From positions 1 to 64,000 of the forward strand of contig NZ_AUWQ01000069.1 of NCBI RefSeq assembly GCF_000455205.1: DNA of 64,000 bases, written 5' to 3'. This stretch comes from Mycobacterium sp. UM_CSW (lineage in GTDB: Bacteria > Actinomycetota > Actinomycetes > Mycobacteriales > Mycobacteriaceae). The position numbers and the translations under genes were made by a program. This document shows positions 41,138-50,395 of the stretch, piece by piece; the first letter of the stretch is position 1; every line of letters begins with the position of its first letter. The notes under the pieces are model-generated. The model worked only from the letters and a program-made list of their open reading frames with translations, was not told the DNA's origin and ran no database searches.

Positions 41138-41746
41138 ATGCTGACGCGCGTGACCAGCAGCTTGTCCACACGCAGCGAACGCACCCGTGACGCCATCGTG
41201 ACCGCCGCACTTGCGCGCTTTCTCAATCAGGGGGTGGCGGCTACCACGGTGGCAGACATCGTCGCCGACGCCGGCCTGGGCGAACGAACCTTCTACCGCT
41301 ACTTCCCGTCCAAGGAACACGTCCTGTTCAGCGACTACGACGATCGCCTGGACTGGTTTCGCGCCGCGCTGCGGGTGCGGCCGCCGCGCGAACCCATCAC
41401 GGTCTCGGTGCGTGCCGCGGTAGAGTCCTTCCCCTACAACGACGCCTTGCAGCAAATCGCGCACCTGCGCACTCGCGAATTGGCCGCTGACATCATCAGC
41501 GCCCATACGATGCGACTTCAAGCGTCGTTCGCCGACGAGATCGAGGCGCACCTGCGGCGGCGCACGCCAACCGCCGACGCCGACGACACGACGATTCTGC
41601 TGCGCGACCGGCTGCACGCCCAGATGATCAGCGCCGCGATGTTCACTGCGCTAAATATCTGGCTCGCCACCGCCGACGGCGACTTTGACGAACTCGAACG
41701 CCTCATCGATATCGCGCTGCGCACCATTGCCGACGGAATCCAGTAA
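41138..41746 (+). CDS. TetR-family regulator
   Basis: A 202-residue TetR regulator. The HTH lies near residues 15-55: AIVTAALARFLNQGVAATTV then ADIVADAGLGERTFYRYFPS. The ligand domain contains YNDALQQIAHLRTRELAADI and is of unassigned class. It stands between a divergent flavoprotein-ferredoxin pair and the Rieske oxygenase gene downstream, and a shared palindrome lies in front of both, so it probably controls both. ATG 41138 follows CAGGAGCCCT; GTG 41150 is an alternative. Confidence 0.9.
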   Translation: MLTRVTSSLSTRSERTRDAIVTAALARFLNQGVAATTVADIVADAGLGERTFYRYFPSKEHVLFSDYDDRLDWFRAALRVRPPREPITVSVRAAVESFPYNDALQQIAHLRTRELAADIISAHTMRLQASFADEIEAHLRRRTPTADADDTTILLRDRLHAQMISAAMFTALNIWLATADGDFDELERLIDIALRTIADGIQ

Positions 41747-41849
41747 GTCGCGGAACGCCGACGACGCGAAGGGGAGAACGCGCGGGCCGAACACGCGCTT
41801 GACAACTAATAGCAGTGTCGTCAGGCTCATGGCGTAGCCGCCGGAATTA

Positions 41850-41863
41850 TGTCAGATTTGCCA
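41850..41863. promoter_or_regulatory. Operator-like palindrome, copy 2
   Basis: TGTCAGATTTGCCA matches the reverse complement of copy 1 (TGGCAGATATGCCA) at 12 of 14 positions. It lies 41 bases before the Rieske oxygenase start, consistent with shared control. Confidence 0.6.
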
Positions 41864-41904
41864 CATCTGGGCCCGCGCCAACGATGAACTATGAGGAGAG
41901 TGCC

Positions 41905-43041
41905 ATGCAGCGCGACGACATGATGACCGCACTAAAGGAACTTCTCGAGTTGGACAGCGCTGGAACGACGACACTCATCGACGAGGCAGTTGCGTTGGAT
42001 GCCTCTCGGTTCTGCGACGCTGAACGGCTTGCCCACGAACGCCAGGCGCTCTTCTTGCACCGTCCCCAGGTCGTAGGGATGAGTTCCGACCTCGAACCTG
42101 GTGGCTACTCGACACAGACGGTCGCGGGAGTGCACGTGTTGCTCACCCGCGACAACGAAGGTCAGTTCCACGCATTCTTGAACGCGTGCCGCCACCGCGG
42201 CACCGCCGTGGCGCAAGGCTGCGGGAAGGCCAGAAGATTAGTTTGCCCGTGGCATGCCTGGTCATATGATCTGCGCGGCGCACTGGTCGGTGTCGCGCAC
42301 GCATCGACTTTCGGCGAGATCGATAAGAACGTGAATGGCCTTATCGAACTCCCATCGGCCGAACGCCACGGAATGCTGTTCGTCACGCCAACACCCGGTG
42401 AACGCATCGACGTTGACGCGATGCTGGCCGACCTGGGTCCCGAACTCGCAGATTTCAATTTCGCTTCCCTGCATCGGGTCGCCGAACGCACCACCGAAGT
42501 TGACATCAACTGGAAGTTGGGCAATGACACGGGTTTCGAGCTGTATCACGTCGCTTACCTACACAAGAACTCCGTCGGGCCGGCCAACATCGGAAACACC
42601 GGCCTGTATCGCCGTTACGGTTACAACCACCGAATGACCGCGGTCTCGCCGGCTGCTCGCGACCTCATCGGAACCCCCGAGGATCAGTGGGAGCCTTGGG
42701 ACCATCTGCAGTTCATCTACAACATCTTCCCCAGCAGTGGACTTGTGGTGGCCAATGCCATGGTGGCACTGACGCGGCTCGATCCCGGGCCAGTGCCCAA
42801 CAAGTCGACGTTCCGGTTCACGACCTACAGTTGGACCCCACTCGATGACGAAAACGCCCAAGCCGGAGCCGAATTCCTCAACGAGTTCCTCTACAACGTC
42901 ATCAACAACGAAGACTTCGTCACCGCCTCCCGCACTCAGGCCAACCTTGACACCGGGCTACTCGACCGCGTTCTCGTCGGACGCAATGAGCCCGCGATCA
43001 CGATGGCGCACAGGGCCTATGACACCGTGCTGGCAGGCTGA
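41905..43041 (+). CDS. Rieske-type aromatic-ring/alkylamine oxygenase, alpha subunit
   Basis: A 378-residue Rieske non-haem iron oxygenase. Rieske ligands are C-R-H in CRHRGTAVAQGCG and C-P-W-H in LVCPWHAWSYD, about 18 residues apart. The mononuclear iron site is in NDTGFELYHVAYLHKN: two His are present, but the residue bridging to the Rieske centre is Glu where ring dioxygenases have Asp, as in CntA-like carnitine oxygenases. The enzyme adds oxygen to or demethylates its substrate, using electrons from a reductase or ferredoxin. ATG 41905 is fixed by GAGGAGAG a few bases earlier. Partner candidates are the ferredoxin at 39059 and, less likely, the one at 58747. Confidence 0.88.
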   Translation: MQRDDMMTALKELLELDSAGTTTLIDEAVALDASRFCDAERLAHERQALFLHRPQVVGMSSDLEPGGYSTQTVAGVHVLLTRDNEGQFHAFLNACRHRGTAVAQGCGKARRLVCPWHAWSYDLRGALVGVAHASTFGEIDKNVNGLIELPSAERHGMLFVTPTPGERIDVDAMLADLGPELADFNFASLHRVAERTTEVDINWKLGNDTGFELYHVAYLHKNSVGPANIGNTGLYRRYGYNHRMTAVSPAARDLIGTPEDQWEPWDHLQFIYNIFPSSGLVVANAMVALTRLDPGPVPNKSTFRFTTYSWTPLDDENAQAGAEFLNEFLYNVINNEDFVTASRTQANLDTGLLDRVLVGRNEPAITMAHRAYDTVLAG

Positions 43042-43272
43042 CGGCCCTGACCTCAATGGCCGCCCTCGGTGAGAGCGTCAGGACTGGGGCTCACGCGGTG
43101 GTCAGTGATTGGTGCCGATTCAACAGTTCCGATTCACTTTTCATCGATCCCGGCTCGCCGGTCATGTCGTGATGCATCGAGGCGGAGTTTTGGCTCACAT
43201 CAACATGTTTCAACTGTTCAGAACGGGCCAGAGGCAACGAACCACACGAATTGAAGCACCTACTCCACGGGT
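43042..43272. other. Gap after Rieske oxygenase; no gene seen
   Basis: 231 bases with overlapping short frames on both strands and no RBS or family traits. Adjacent sequence carries transposase remnants, so this may be decayed element DNA. Confidence 0.4.
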
Positions 43273-43455
43273 TTGGCCCCATATTGGCCCTACAGCGCGC
43301 GCATATACCAAGTCGGGTCGTATCGCGATACGGCCGAGCTGTGCGATACCTCCCAGACGATGGTCAAACGGGTCATCGAGCGGGCTTCAGCGGCGGCGAC
43401 GTTCAAGAAAGTGGCCGCAGTCAAGTGCCGGCGCGACGCATCAATCCGTGAATAA
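43273..43455 (+). pseudogene. Possible transposase HTH remnant
   Basis: The plus strand reads IYQVGSYRDTAELCDTSQTM then VKRVIERASAAA, like the N-terminal helix-turn-helix of IS21-type or related transposases. No catalytic part follows. Family assignment is tentative. Confidence 0.35.
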
Positions 43456-43956
43456 CACCTTGGCCACCCCGGTGGACGGGCTGCGCCTGGCAGCGATGAA
43501 GGACTCGACTCGGTCCGGGGCTGCACTGAGTCCCGCCGCGGCAAAGGCCTGGCGTTTGAACAGGTTAGCGGCAGTGCTTAGCCGGTGCTGAACCGGAATC
43601 GCATGCCTGGCGAAGGGGCGCCCCGGACTCCCCCACGTCGCCACCACCGCAGTCCGCTCGGCTATGACCTTTCGTACGTGCTTGGCGACATTGGTGTCGG
43701 TGACGAACAGATCCGATGCGACAACGACGGCAATCGGACGCTCGTCGCAGTTGTCCAGTGCCTCGCGAAGTTCAAGGATTTGAGCGCCCAGGATTCGCGC
43801 GGCCTGACTATTGCCTGTCTTCTTCGCCAGGATGGCGACCCGGAACCCGGCACATACCTGGTCAAATGTCCAACCGCCCGCGAAGCGCACCACGTCACCG
43901 ATATTGTCGGCGAGCAGATAGATTTGCGGGGCGGCCCGCGACTCGACCTTAATCAT
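43441..43956 (-). CDS. Conserved actinobacterial protein of unknown function
   Basis: A 171-residue protein starting MIKVESRAAPQIYLLADNIG, with GGWTFDQVCAGFRVAILAKK and, near the end, PVQHRLSTAANLFKRQAFAA. I know similar mycobacterial proteins of this size only as conserved hypotheticals. No signal peptide is seen; a Rossmann-like alternation of strands and helices is possible. ATG 43956 is chosen because GGAGGACA precedes it; the longer upstream frame has no support. It lies alone between two transposase remnants. Confidence 0.6.
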   Translation of the reverse strand: MIKVESRAAPQIYLLADNIGDVVRFAGGWTFDQVCAGFRVAILAKKTGNSQAARILGAQILELREALDNCDERPIAVVVASDLFVTDTNVAKHVRKVIAERTAVVATWGSPGRPFARHAIPVQHRLSTAANLFKRQAFAAAGLSAAPDRVESFIAARRSPSTGVAKVLFTD

Positions 43957-44085
43957 TGTCCTCCGGAAATGGGCAGGTCGCCGGGCCTGATCTGTGTCTG
44001 CAGGCCTGAGTTGGTGGTGGCCGCCCAGCGAGCGACGGCGGCAATCTGTGGCGCATCGAGAAGAGCTTCCGAATGTCCAAACACG

Positions 44086-44276
44086 ATCTACCACCACAAA
44101 CGCGAATCAATCGACGCGCACCTCACGACGGTGTTCGCTGGGCTGGCCGTAACACACTGGATCGAGCACCAAATCGGTTGGAGCATAAAGAAGTTCGTCG
44201 CACCGCTCGCCGCTACCGAATCGTCACGATCAAAGCCGGCCCCAGATATGCACCTGGGCATCGATTACGAGACTAG
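44086..44276 (+). pseudogene. IS1634/IS4-type transposase C-terminal remnant, frameshifted
   Basis: The plus strand reads IYHHKRESIDAHLTTVFAG then WIEHQIGWSIKKFV, typical of the C-terminal end of IS1634/IS1549-like DDE transposases. A one-base deletion near 44198 shifts the frame, and VRRTARRYRIVTIKAG continues in the next frame to a stop at 44276. The catalytic core and terminal repeats are gone. The same domain end occurs on the other strand at 50206-50352. Confidence 0.7.
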
Positions 44277-44301
44277 TTTCTGGTTGCAGCATCGGAGACA
44301 G

Positions 44302-45582
44302 TCAGTGCGAACCGGCGGGGGCTGGCAACGAAACCTCAGCTCGAGCCAGCCAGTCATCGGGCGGCGGGACGTGATTGTAGATGCGGACGGCATTCTGGTA
44401 GCACACTTTGTGCACCTGTTGGGGGGGCAGGTGTGCCATCTCGCTCCGAATCATCGCCTGACATTCCGGCCAGGTGCTATCGAAGTGGGGGAAGTCGGTT
44501 TCCACCATCATGTTGTCTTCACCGATCAGATGAAGCATGTGGAACGCCGAGGGATCTTCGATCGAAGTGAAGTAGAAGTTCCGTCGGACGATCTCCACCG
44601 GCGTGGGCTGATCCGATGGCCATCCTTTGCCATAACCTCCGGAATGACGGTAGGCACGCGCCAATCGCTCCAGGGCCATTGGTACCCATGAGACACCTGC
44701 CTCCGACAGGACGACCTTCAGTTTGGGGAATTTGAATAGTATTCCGGAGTAAACCCAGTCCAACAGCGCCTCCAAGCCGTTAACCGGGAACAGGGCGGTG
44801 ATGACTTCTTCAGCGGAAACCGATGAAGGCTTCGCGGTCCGGCCGGACGATCCTACGTGCAGGTTTACGACCGTGTCGGTCTCCTCGCAGGCGCCAAAGA
44901 ATGGGTCCCAGATTGGATCGTAGATGTGTGGGAACCCGAGTCCCTCAGGGTTTTCCGAGAAGCTCACCGAACGAAACCCGCGAGCGGCATTGCGGCGTAT
45001 CTCATCGGCCGCGACCACCGGGTCGGCCAGCCACGGCATCTGACACGGAATATAACGGTCGGGGTCGGCGGCACACCATTCGTCGATCATCCAGTCGTTG
45101 TAGGCACGCAGGCATGCCAAGCCGAGGTCGGGATCGCTGATCTTCGAGAATCGGGTTCCGGCAAAGCCCCAAATCAGCGAGCCAAAGCACAGGCTTGACC
45201 ACACTCCACCCTGGTCCATATCGGCCAGTCGGGCCTTCGGGTCCCAGACCGATCGTCGAAACTCCTCGAATCGCGCTGCTGTCACCGTCCATTCATTCAT
45301 TGGGCGGCCCGACGCGCCGTTAACCAGCAGGATCGGCACTCGGTCGCCATCGATGTGCCACCACGGGGCACCATCGGCCTCCTCGCGCAGAAACGGCGCC
45401 GAGTCGCGAAATTTCGACGGAACGCGCTGGGTAAAGAGGTCGCCGGGCTCCAGTGCGTGGTCGTCGACAGAGACGATTGGGCAAAACAGCGACTCGGTTT
45501 CTGGTTCATCGATGAATGTCACCGTTGCCGGACGTCCGTGTTCGGCGACAAGTTCAGCCAGAAACCCATCCAAATCTGCCAT
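44302..45582 (-). CDS. Amidohydrolase-2 (ACMSD-type) family protein, first copy
   Basis: A 426-residue metal-dependent amidohydrolase of the ACMSD/gamma-resorcylate decarboxylase group. The N-terminal metal motif is degenerate (IVSVDDHALEPGDLF in place of D-x-H-x-H). Further metal or catalytic residues lie in TVVNLHVGSSGR and in VETDFPHFDSTWP. Family members decarboxylate or hydrolyse aromatic and muconate-type acids. ATG 45582 follows GGAAGGGA. A run of TGACA/TGTCA half-sites lies about 160 bases upstream. It is similar in design, not closely in sequence, to the genes at 59097 and 62727. Confidence 0.85.
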   Translation of the reverse strand: MADLDGFLAELVAEHGRPATVTFIDEPETESLFCPIVSVDDHALEPGDLFTQRVPSKFRDSAPFLREEADGAPWWHIDGDRVPILLVNGASGRPMNEWTVTAARFEEFRRSVWDPKARLADMDQGGVWSSLCFGSLIWGFAGTRFSKISDPDLGLACLRAYNDWMIDEWCAADPDRYIPCQMPWLADPVVAADEIRRNAARGFRSVSFSENPEGLGFPHIYDPIWDPFFGACEETDTVVNLHVGSSGRTAKPSSVSAEEVITALFPVNGLEALLDWVYSGILFKFPKLKVVLSEAGVSWVPMALERLARAYRHSGGYGKGWPSDQPTPVEIVRRNFYFTSIEDPSAFHMLHLIGEDNMMVETDFPHFDSTWPECQAMIRSEMAHLPPQQVHKVCYQNAVRIYNHVPPPDDWLARAEVSLPAPAGSH

Positions 45583-45745
45583 GTTGACGTCCCTTCCAAG
45601 TTATCCGATGACGCCGCGCGCCGAAACCGAGGATCCGCGGAAAGACTTGATGCTCTGGGTACTACGAGCGCGTCGCATCGGTCAGCGCTGCCAGCGCATC
45701 CGGCGATCAATCCCGATCATCCATGACAAACTCTATGGTCAGAGG

Positions 45746-45757
45746 TGACAGTTGTCA
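45746..45757. promoter_or_regulatory. TGACA/TGTCA palindrome upstream of amidohydrolase
   Basis: TGACA-GT-TGTCA, with a further TGACA at 45763 and one at 45723. The spacing suits a dimeric repressor site controlling the amidohydrolase gene (start 45582). The regulator is unknown. Confidence 0.4.
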
Positions 45758-45849
45758 ATAAGTGACAGGTCATCACGGCGGATGCGGAGCTCAGCGTCGG
45801 CGGGTTGGAGTTCGTCGGGACTTCAGAAAAGCGACCTGATCGGGCGCAG

Positions 45850-47580
45850 CTACCCGCGTGCGACGGGTGCGGGTTGACGGCCGCGGATCAGCCGTCCCGG
45901 CCGTGCCGACGTCGGCACGCCGTTCTCCGAAATCACGACACCGGAAACGATCGTCACCACGTAGCCGGCGGCGGTCTGGTCGAGTCGTCGACCACCGCCG
46001 GGCAGGTCGTGAGCGATCACCGGGCGGTGCAGCGCCAGCGCCGAGTGATCGATGACATTGAGATCGGCCTTGTAGCCCACTGCAATTCGGCCACGGTCAG
46101 CCAGTCCGGCGACTCGCGCCGGCACTGAGGTCAGCTGGCGGACGGCTTCAGCCACACTGAGCCGCCCGGATGCCCGGTCGCGCACCCAATGGGTGAGCAG
46201 ATATGTGGGAAAACTTGCGTCGCAAATCATTCCGTAATGCGCGCCGCCGTCGCCCAAGCCGAGGACAACGTCGTCACGGCCGAGCAACTCGGCCACCGTG
46301 TCCAGCGACTTGTCGCGGAAGTTGGCCAACGCCACCAACAACATCGCGCGGCCGTCGTCGTCGAGCAGCCGGTCGTAGGCCTCCTCCAACGGACTCACCC
46401 CACGCGCGCGTGCGCGCGCCTCGATGGACTCAGACGGGTCGGGTTCGTAGTTCGGCGGCTCACCGAGCGGATATATGTACTCCCAATCCTGCACCGCGTA
46501 CATCAACGGATGCCCCTCGCCTGACGGCTTGTCGTTAAGGATCCTCATCCTCACTTCGGGTTTACGCATTTCAGCCACCCGTTCGGCCAGCGGCAGATTA
46601 GCAATTTCCCGGTAGCTGGGGTAGAGCACGAACGGGTTGCCGCTCAACTCCAAGCCGACGAGCAGGCCAATCGGCCGGGGGAAGGTCTGCGCGGTGACAT
46701 CGCCGCCGTTGGCGTTGGCCTTCTCGACCATCGTCAGCGCGTTGAGGAAGTACGGCTCGCCGGCATTGCCGATAGCAAGCGTGAACGTCACCGGCAGACC
46801 CACCTCTGCGGCCACCTCGAACACCGCCCGCAAGGCCGGCTCGGAGTCCTGAGAGATCAGATCCGGCACGAACTGGATGAGGCCGCCGCCGGCGTCGTGG
46901 ACGCCACGGGCGATCGCCTCGATTTCATCCTGAGCGGCCTCGTAGCTCGGGATCAGCTTGCCGCTCTCGGACTTGTGAAACGCCACCCGCGACGATGCGA
47001 ACCCCAACGCCCCCACCGAGACCGCCTCGGCGGCGAGCTTGCGCATCTGCGCCAGATCCTCGGCGGTCGCCACCTCCCGATCTACCCCGCGTTGACCCAT
47101 GACGTACACCCGCAGCGGCGAATGCGGCAGCAGCGCCGCCACGTCGATGTCGCGCCGTCCCGCCTCGAGGGCATCGAGGAACTCAGGGAACGTCTGCCAC
47201 GTCCAGGGCAAACCGTCGACCATGACCACACCTGGGATGTCCTCCACGCCGGCCATCAGGTCCACCAGGACCTCGTGGTCGTCGGTACGGCAGGGCGCGA
47301 ATCCGACGCCGCAGTTACCCATGAGCGCCGTGGTCACCCCGTGCGCCGACGACGGCGTCATCCGATCCGACCAGATCGCCTGCCCGTCGTAATGCGTGTG
47401 GAGGTCGATGAATCCGGGCGTGACGAGCAGTCCGGCGGCGTCGATCTCGCGGTCGCCTTTCCCGGAGACGGTGCCCACCGCGGCGATGACGCCGTCGGAC
47501 ACGGCGACGTCACCGGGATAGGGCGCACCGCCGAGGCCGTCGACGATGGTGCCGTTACGGATGACCAGGTCATGGCTCAT
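45850..47580 (-). CDS. N-acyl-D-amino-acid deacylase-like amidohydrolase (family 3)
   Basis: A 576-residue amidohydrolase-3/D-aminoacylase-type enzyme. It opens with the small beta-sandwich strand (DLVIRNGTIVDGLGGAPYPG), followed by the metal motif PGFIDLHTHYDGQ near residue 65. GNCGVGFAPC supplies the family's metal-site Cys, and GDGGAHYGMICDASFPTYLL is the late Asp/His segment. Such enzymes hydrolyse N-acyl-D-amino acids or related amides; the substrate is uncertain. ATG 47580 is preferred over an upstream TTG/ATG extension because homologues start near the first strand. Upstream DNA carries a 15-bp tandem repeat and TTACGTAA. Confidence 0.85.
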   Translation of the reverse strand: MSHDLVIRNGTIVDGLGGAPYPGDVAVSDGVIAAVGTVSGKGDREIDAAGLLVTPGFIDLHTHYDGQAIWSDRMTPSSAHGVTTALMGNCGVGFAPCRTDDHEVLVDLMAGVEDIPGVVMVDGLPWTWQTFPEFLDALEAGRRDIDVAALLPHSPLRVYVMGQRGVDREVATAEDLAQMRKLAAEAVSVGALGFASSRVAFHKSESGKLIPSYEAAQDEIEAIARGVHDAGGGLIQFVPDLISQDSEPALRAVFEVAAEVGLPVTFTLAIGNAGEPYFLNALTMVEKANANGGDVTAQTFPRPIGLLVGLELSGNPFVLYPSYREIANLPLAERVAEMRKPEVRMRILNDKPSGEGHPLMYAVQDWEYIYPLGEPPNYEPDPSESIEARARARGVSPLEEAYDRLLDDDGRAMLLVALANFRDKSLDTVAELLGRDDVVLGLGDGGAHYGMICDASFPTYLLTHWVRDRASGRLSVAEAVRQLTSVPARVAGLADRGRIAVGYKADLNVIDHSALALHRPVIAHDLPGGGRRLDQTAAGYVVTIVSGVVISENGVPTSARPGRLIRGRQPAPVARG

Positions 47581-48232
47581 GTCGACGACATTACGTAACA
47601 GATCCCGCCGACTGCTAGTTTCGTTTTCCAAATTGATAAATAGTGTGATGATAAATAGCGTGATGTTGCCCTGAGCGCTGCTCAGTGGGAGACCATGCCG
47701 ACTACGGCCAGAAAACTGGCTCTTCGGATTCCAGCGGGGGCCGGCTCTGGCTTTGAGGTCGGCGTGCCCTGCGGTGGGGGTCCCCCACCTCGGCGTCCAC
47801 GGCGTAACCGTGCGGCGACCCCATCACTTTTCTGCGGGATGACCGCGGCGACCCCACGACCGCGCAGCATCCATCGCGCCAGCCCACACAGGTGCTCGAT
47901 TGATCGCGCCCCGCGCCGCTAGGACCACACGATCTGCACCGCGCTCGCTCCCGATGCGGTCTTCACGGTGCGCACGTAGGCGACCAGGGCAGCCTACGGC
48001 CCCGATTAGTGCGCAAATCCCGGACAAGCCAACACAGAATGCCCAGGTCAAACCGCCGCGGACACCGTCAATCCCGAATCGTGAGCCAAGTCAGGTCATG
48101 GGAGCTCGGGACACGCGCATTTGTTTTGCGAGCCCATAAGCGGCTGAGTGCCTGGGAGATTCGTGGTGCCCCAGGTCAATATCATTAAATTGCAAAGAGT
48201 CGCCGGAGCAAAATATCTGGAAAGCGAGAAAG
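47581..48232. other. 650-base divergent intergenic region
   Basis: Lies between the deacylase and acyl-CoA ligase starts. It contains TTACGTAA (47591-47598), a tandem 15-bp repeat (47634-47663) and the palindrome GGTGGGGG-T-CCCCCACC (47773-47789). Short frames on both strands lack RBS and family traits. Confidence 0.6.
47634..47663. repeat. Tandem 15-bp repeat upstream of the deacylase gene
   Basis: TGATAAATAGTGTGA is followed directly by TGATAAATAGCGTGA (14 of 15 identical), 54 bases before the deacylase start. It is A+T-rich against a G+C-rich background, so it may be a regulator-binding array. Confidence 0.65.
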
Positions 48233-49891
48233 TTGAACGACATCGTCAAAGGTCTGCCATCGACGATGGGCGACCACTACCAGCTCAACACCACCACCCT
48301 GCTGCAGCACGCGGTGCGCAGCTATCCCGAACACGAGATCGTCTACCGAACCTCTGATGGCGGCTGGGACAAATACACCTACGCCGATTGTTACCGGCGG
48401 GTGTGCAAGCTCGCGAATGTGTTGCGCGGACTCGGAATTGGACCTGCAGATATGGTCGGTGTGCTCGACTGGAACAGCCGCAGACATTTCGAACTCTATT
48501 GGGCCATACCGTCGTTGGGCTCAGCAATGTTACAGATGAACTTGCGCCTCGGGGCAGAGGATCTGTCGTTCACCGTCAATCACAGTCATGCAAAAGCCAT
48601 CTTCGTCGACGAGACGCTGCTACCGATCGCGGAGAAGCTGGCCGCAGCTGGAGTCGGCGTGAGGACGTGGGTTGTGATGACTGACAAGCAGTTCTGGGAG
48701 ATCAGCACCACGTTGCCGAATCCGCTTTCATTCGATGAGCTCATGGCCGGCGCGTCAGACGAAATTGACTTCCCGGTGATTGATGAAACTTCAGCCTACA
48801 GTGCTTGTTACACGACAGGGACCACCGGCAAGCCCAAGGGAGTGTACTACTCGCATCGCTCCATCTATTTGCATTCGATGTCGCGGGCACAATCGCTGAC
48901 GATGACTCCGTACGACACCATCATGCTGATCGCCCCGATGTTCCACGGCAACTGCTGGGGGTTGCCTCAGGCCGGTGTCTTCGCCGCCACCCGCTTCGTG
49001 CTGCCCGGCCGGTTCACTGCCGATGACACTTCGGTGCTTGTCGACGTGATGATTGCGGAGCATGTGACCGTTGCGAACGGATCGCCGGCGATCTTCGAGC
49101 CGATTTTGCATTACATCGAAACCCTCTCGGAAAAACCCGATTTCACGGGTGCGCGTTTTCTGAGTGGTTCTTCTGAACCGCCGCTGACGATGATGCGGGG
49201 TCTGTACAAGCTCACGGGAGCCGACATCGCCCACGGCTACGGTGCAACCGAAACCACGCCTGTCGTCGCCCACAACGGGGCCATCAAACCGTCGCTGAAG
49301 GGGTTGCCGGAAGAGGAGCGCTGGGACCGTAAGCGCTATCAAGGACTGATCGCCACCGGCGTCGACATCCGGATCGTGGATGCCGACGGGAAAGACATGC
49401 CCGCGGACGGCAAGTCGACCGGTGAGGTACTGCTGCGCGGCCCATGGATCGCGGAAAGGTACCACGACCTGGAGGATAATGACTCCCGCTTCTTCGAGGG
49501 CTATTGGCGTAGTGGTGATATTGGAAGTATCGATGAGCACGGATATCTGAAACTGACCGACCGCCTCAAGGATGTCATCAAGAGCGGCGGCGAATGGATC
49601 AGCTCGATTGACATGGAAAACGCCATCGCCGCGCATCCGAATGTGATGGAGGTGGCGGTCATCGGTGTCGCGCACCCGAAGTGGCAGGAGCGTCCGGTGG
49701 TGGTGGTCGTCACGAAGGACGGCGATGATCTGCCGCTGAATGAGGTGCACGCCCTACTGGAAGGAAAATTTGCCAAATGGCAGCTGCCCGACGTCATCAT
49801 TCAGCAGGGGTCGCTACCGCGCACAAGCGTGGGCAAGCTCGACAAGAAGGTCATGCGGGCGGCGCACGCGAACGTCTACTCAGCTGGCTGA
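48233..49891 (+). CDS. Acyl-CoA synthetase (AMP-forming)
   Basis: A 552-residue adenylate-forming ligase that activates a carboxylic acid with ATP and CoA. The ATP loop is [14 protein letters not shown] (near residues 193-206), the A5-type motif [10 protein letters not shown] near 333, A7 YWRSGDIG, and the hinge [18 protein letters not shown] with catalytic Lys in TSVGKLDKK. The size and motifs suit medium- or long-chain or aromatic acids. The start is taken at TTG 48233, which has a purine-rich sequence before it; ATG 48266 is the alternative. It is divergent from the deacylase gene and likely acts in the same catabolic route. Confidence 0.87.
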   Translation: MNDIVKGLPSTMGDHYQLNTTTLLQHAVRSYPEHEIVYRTSDGGWDKYTYADCYRRVCKLANVLRGLGIGPADMVGVLDWNSRRHFELYWAIPSLGSAMLQMNLRLGAEDLSFTVNHSHAKAIFVDETLLPIAEKLAAAGVGVRTWVVMTDKQFWEISTTLPNPLSFDELMAGASDEIDFPVIDETSAYSACYTTGTTGKPKGVYYSHRSIYLHSMSRAQSLTMTPYDTIMLIAPMFHGNCWGLPQAGVFAATRFVLPGRFTADDTSVLVDVMIAEHVTVANGSPAIFEPILHYIETLSEKPDFTGARFLSGSSEPPLTMMRGLYKLTGADIAHGYGATETTPVVAHNGAIKPSLKGLPEEERWDRKRYQGLIATGVDIRIVDADGKDMPADGKSTGEVLLRGPWIAERYHDLEDNDSRFFEGYWRSGDIGSIDEHGYLKLTDRLKDVIKSGGEWISSIDMENAIAAHPNVMEVAVIGVAHPKWQERPVVVVVTKDGDDLPLNEVHALLEGKFAKWQLPDVIIQQGSLPRTSVGKLDKKVMRAAHANVYSAG

Positions 49892-50205
49892 TGTTCGGCG
49901 ATCACATCGCATTGTCTCGACATCAGTGGCTGGAGCGAACGCTAGAACGCGTTCGGCGACCACCCGCCACTGATCGCCGCTAACTTCGGAGGGTCTCGCG
50001 CTGCGCTAGGGTAAACCGCATCGGCGTGGACTCGCGACGTCTTCAGCCAGATACGACACCGTATTACTGTGATTGACAGTGACTTTCGACGCTTATAATT
50101 TCACCGGCGCGCGATGGCCGATGAAGCGGGCGGCGCGGGATATTGTTTGGCCGTCGTAGATCCGGAAGGGTCGCACTTCACGGAGCAGACCCGACTTGGC
50201 TCAAA
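49892..50205. other. Gap after acyl-CoA synthetase; no gene seen
   Basis: About 310 bases without a convincing frame, adjoining a transposase remnant. May be element-derived DNA. Confidence 0.45.
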
Positions 50206-50352
50206 TTAGTGCGCACGGTCTGCGCGGATTTTGATGGGGGCGGCGTGTAGGTCGTCGGGTAGCGGATCGGCAGCGGTGAGGGTCTGATTGCCGGCTTGAA
50301 TTCTCACGGTGCGGTATCGGCGGGCGGTTCTCACGAATTTCTTGATGCTCCA
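50206..50352 (-). pseudogene. IS1634/IS4-type transposase C-terminal end
   Basis: The minus strand holds 48 open codons and TAA: WSIKKFVRTARRYRTVRIQ, then AGNQTLTAADPLPDDLHAAP and a basic end. This is the last part of the same transposase type as the relic at 44086-44276. Upstream of it the frame joins directly to the start of a short-chain dehydrogenase gene, so only the terminal piece survives. Confidence 0.75.
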
Positions 50353-50353
50353 A

Positions 50354-50395
50354 ACCGGTGACAGCCACGACTCGCCCGCTCACTGTCGCCTTCAT
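50354..50395 (-). pseudogene. SDR gene reduced to its first 14 codons
   Basis: ATG 50395 begins MKATVSGRVVAVTG, the standard start of a short-chain dehydrogenase up to its first glycine. It overlaps the flavin monooxygenase stop (ATGA), so it was the next gene of that operon. Sequence after ACCGGT is transposase, not SDR. Confidence 0.65.

Noticed and set aside
43585-44691. 368-codon plus frame across 43.6-44.7 kb
   Set aside because: It joins antisense of two real minus-strand genes; only the middle (44086-44199) is genuine, as a transposase remnant.
47682-47922. Short frames on both strands in the deacylase/ligase intergenic region
   Set aside because: Pro/Arg/Gly-rich, no RBS, centred on the GGTGGGGG palindrome; better read as intergenic DNA.
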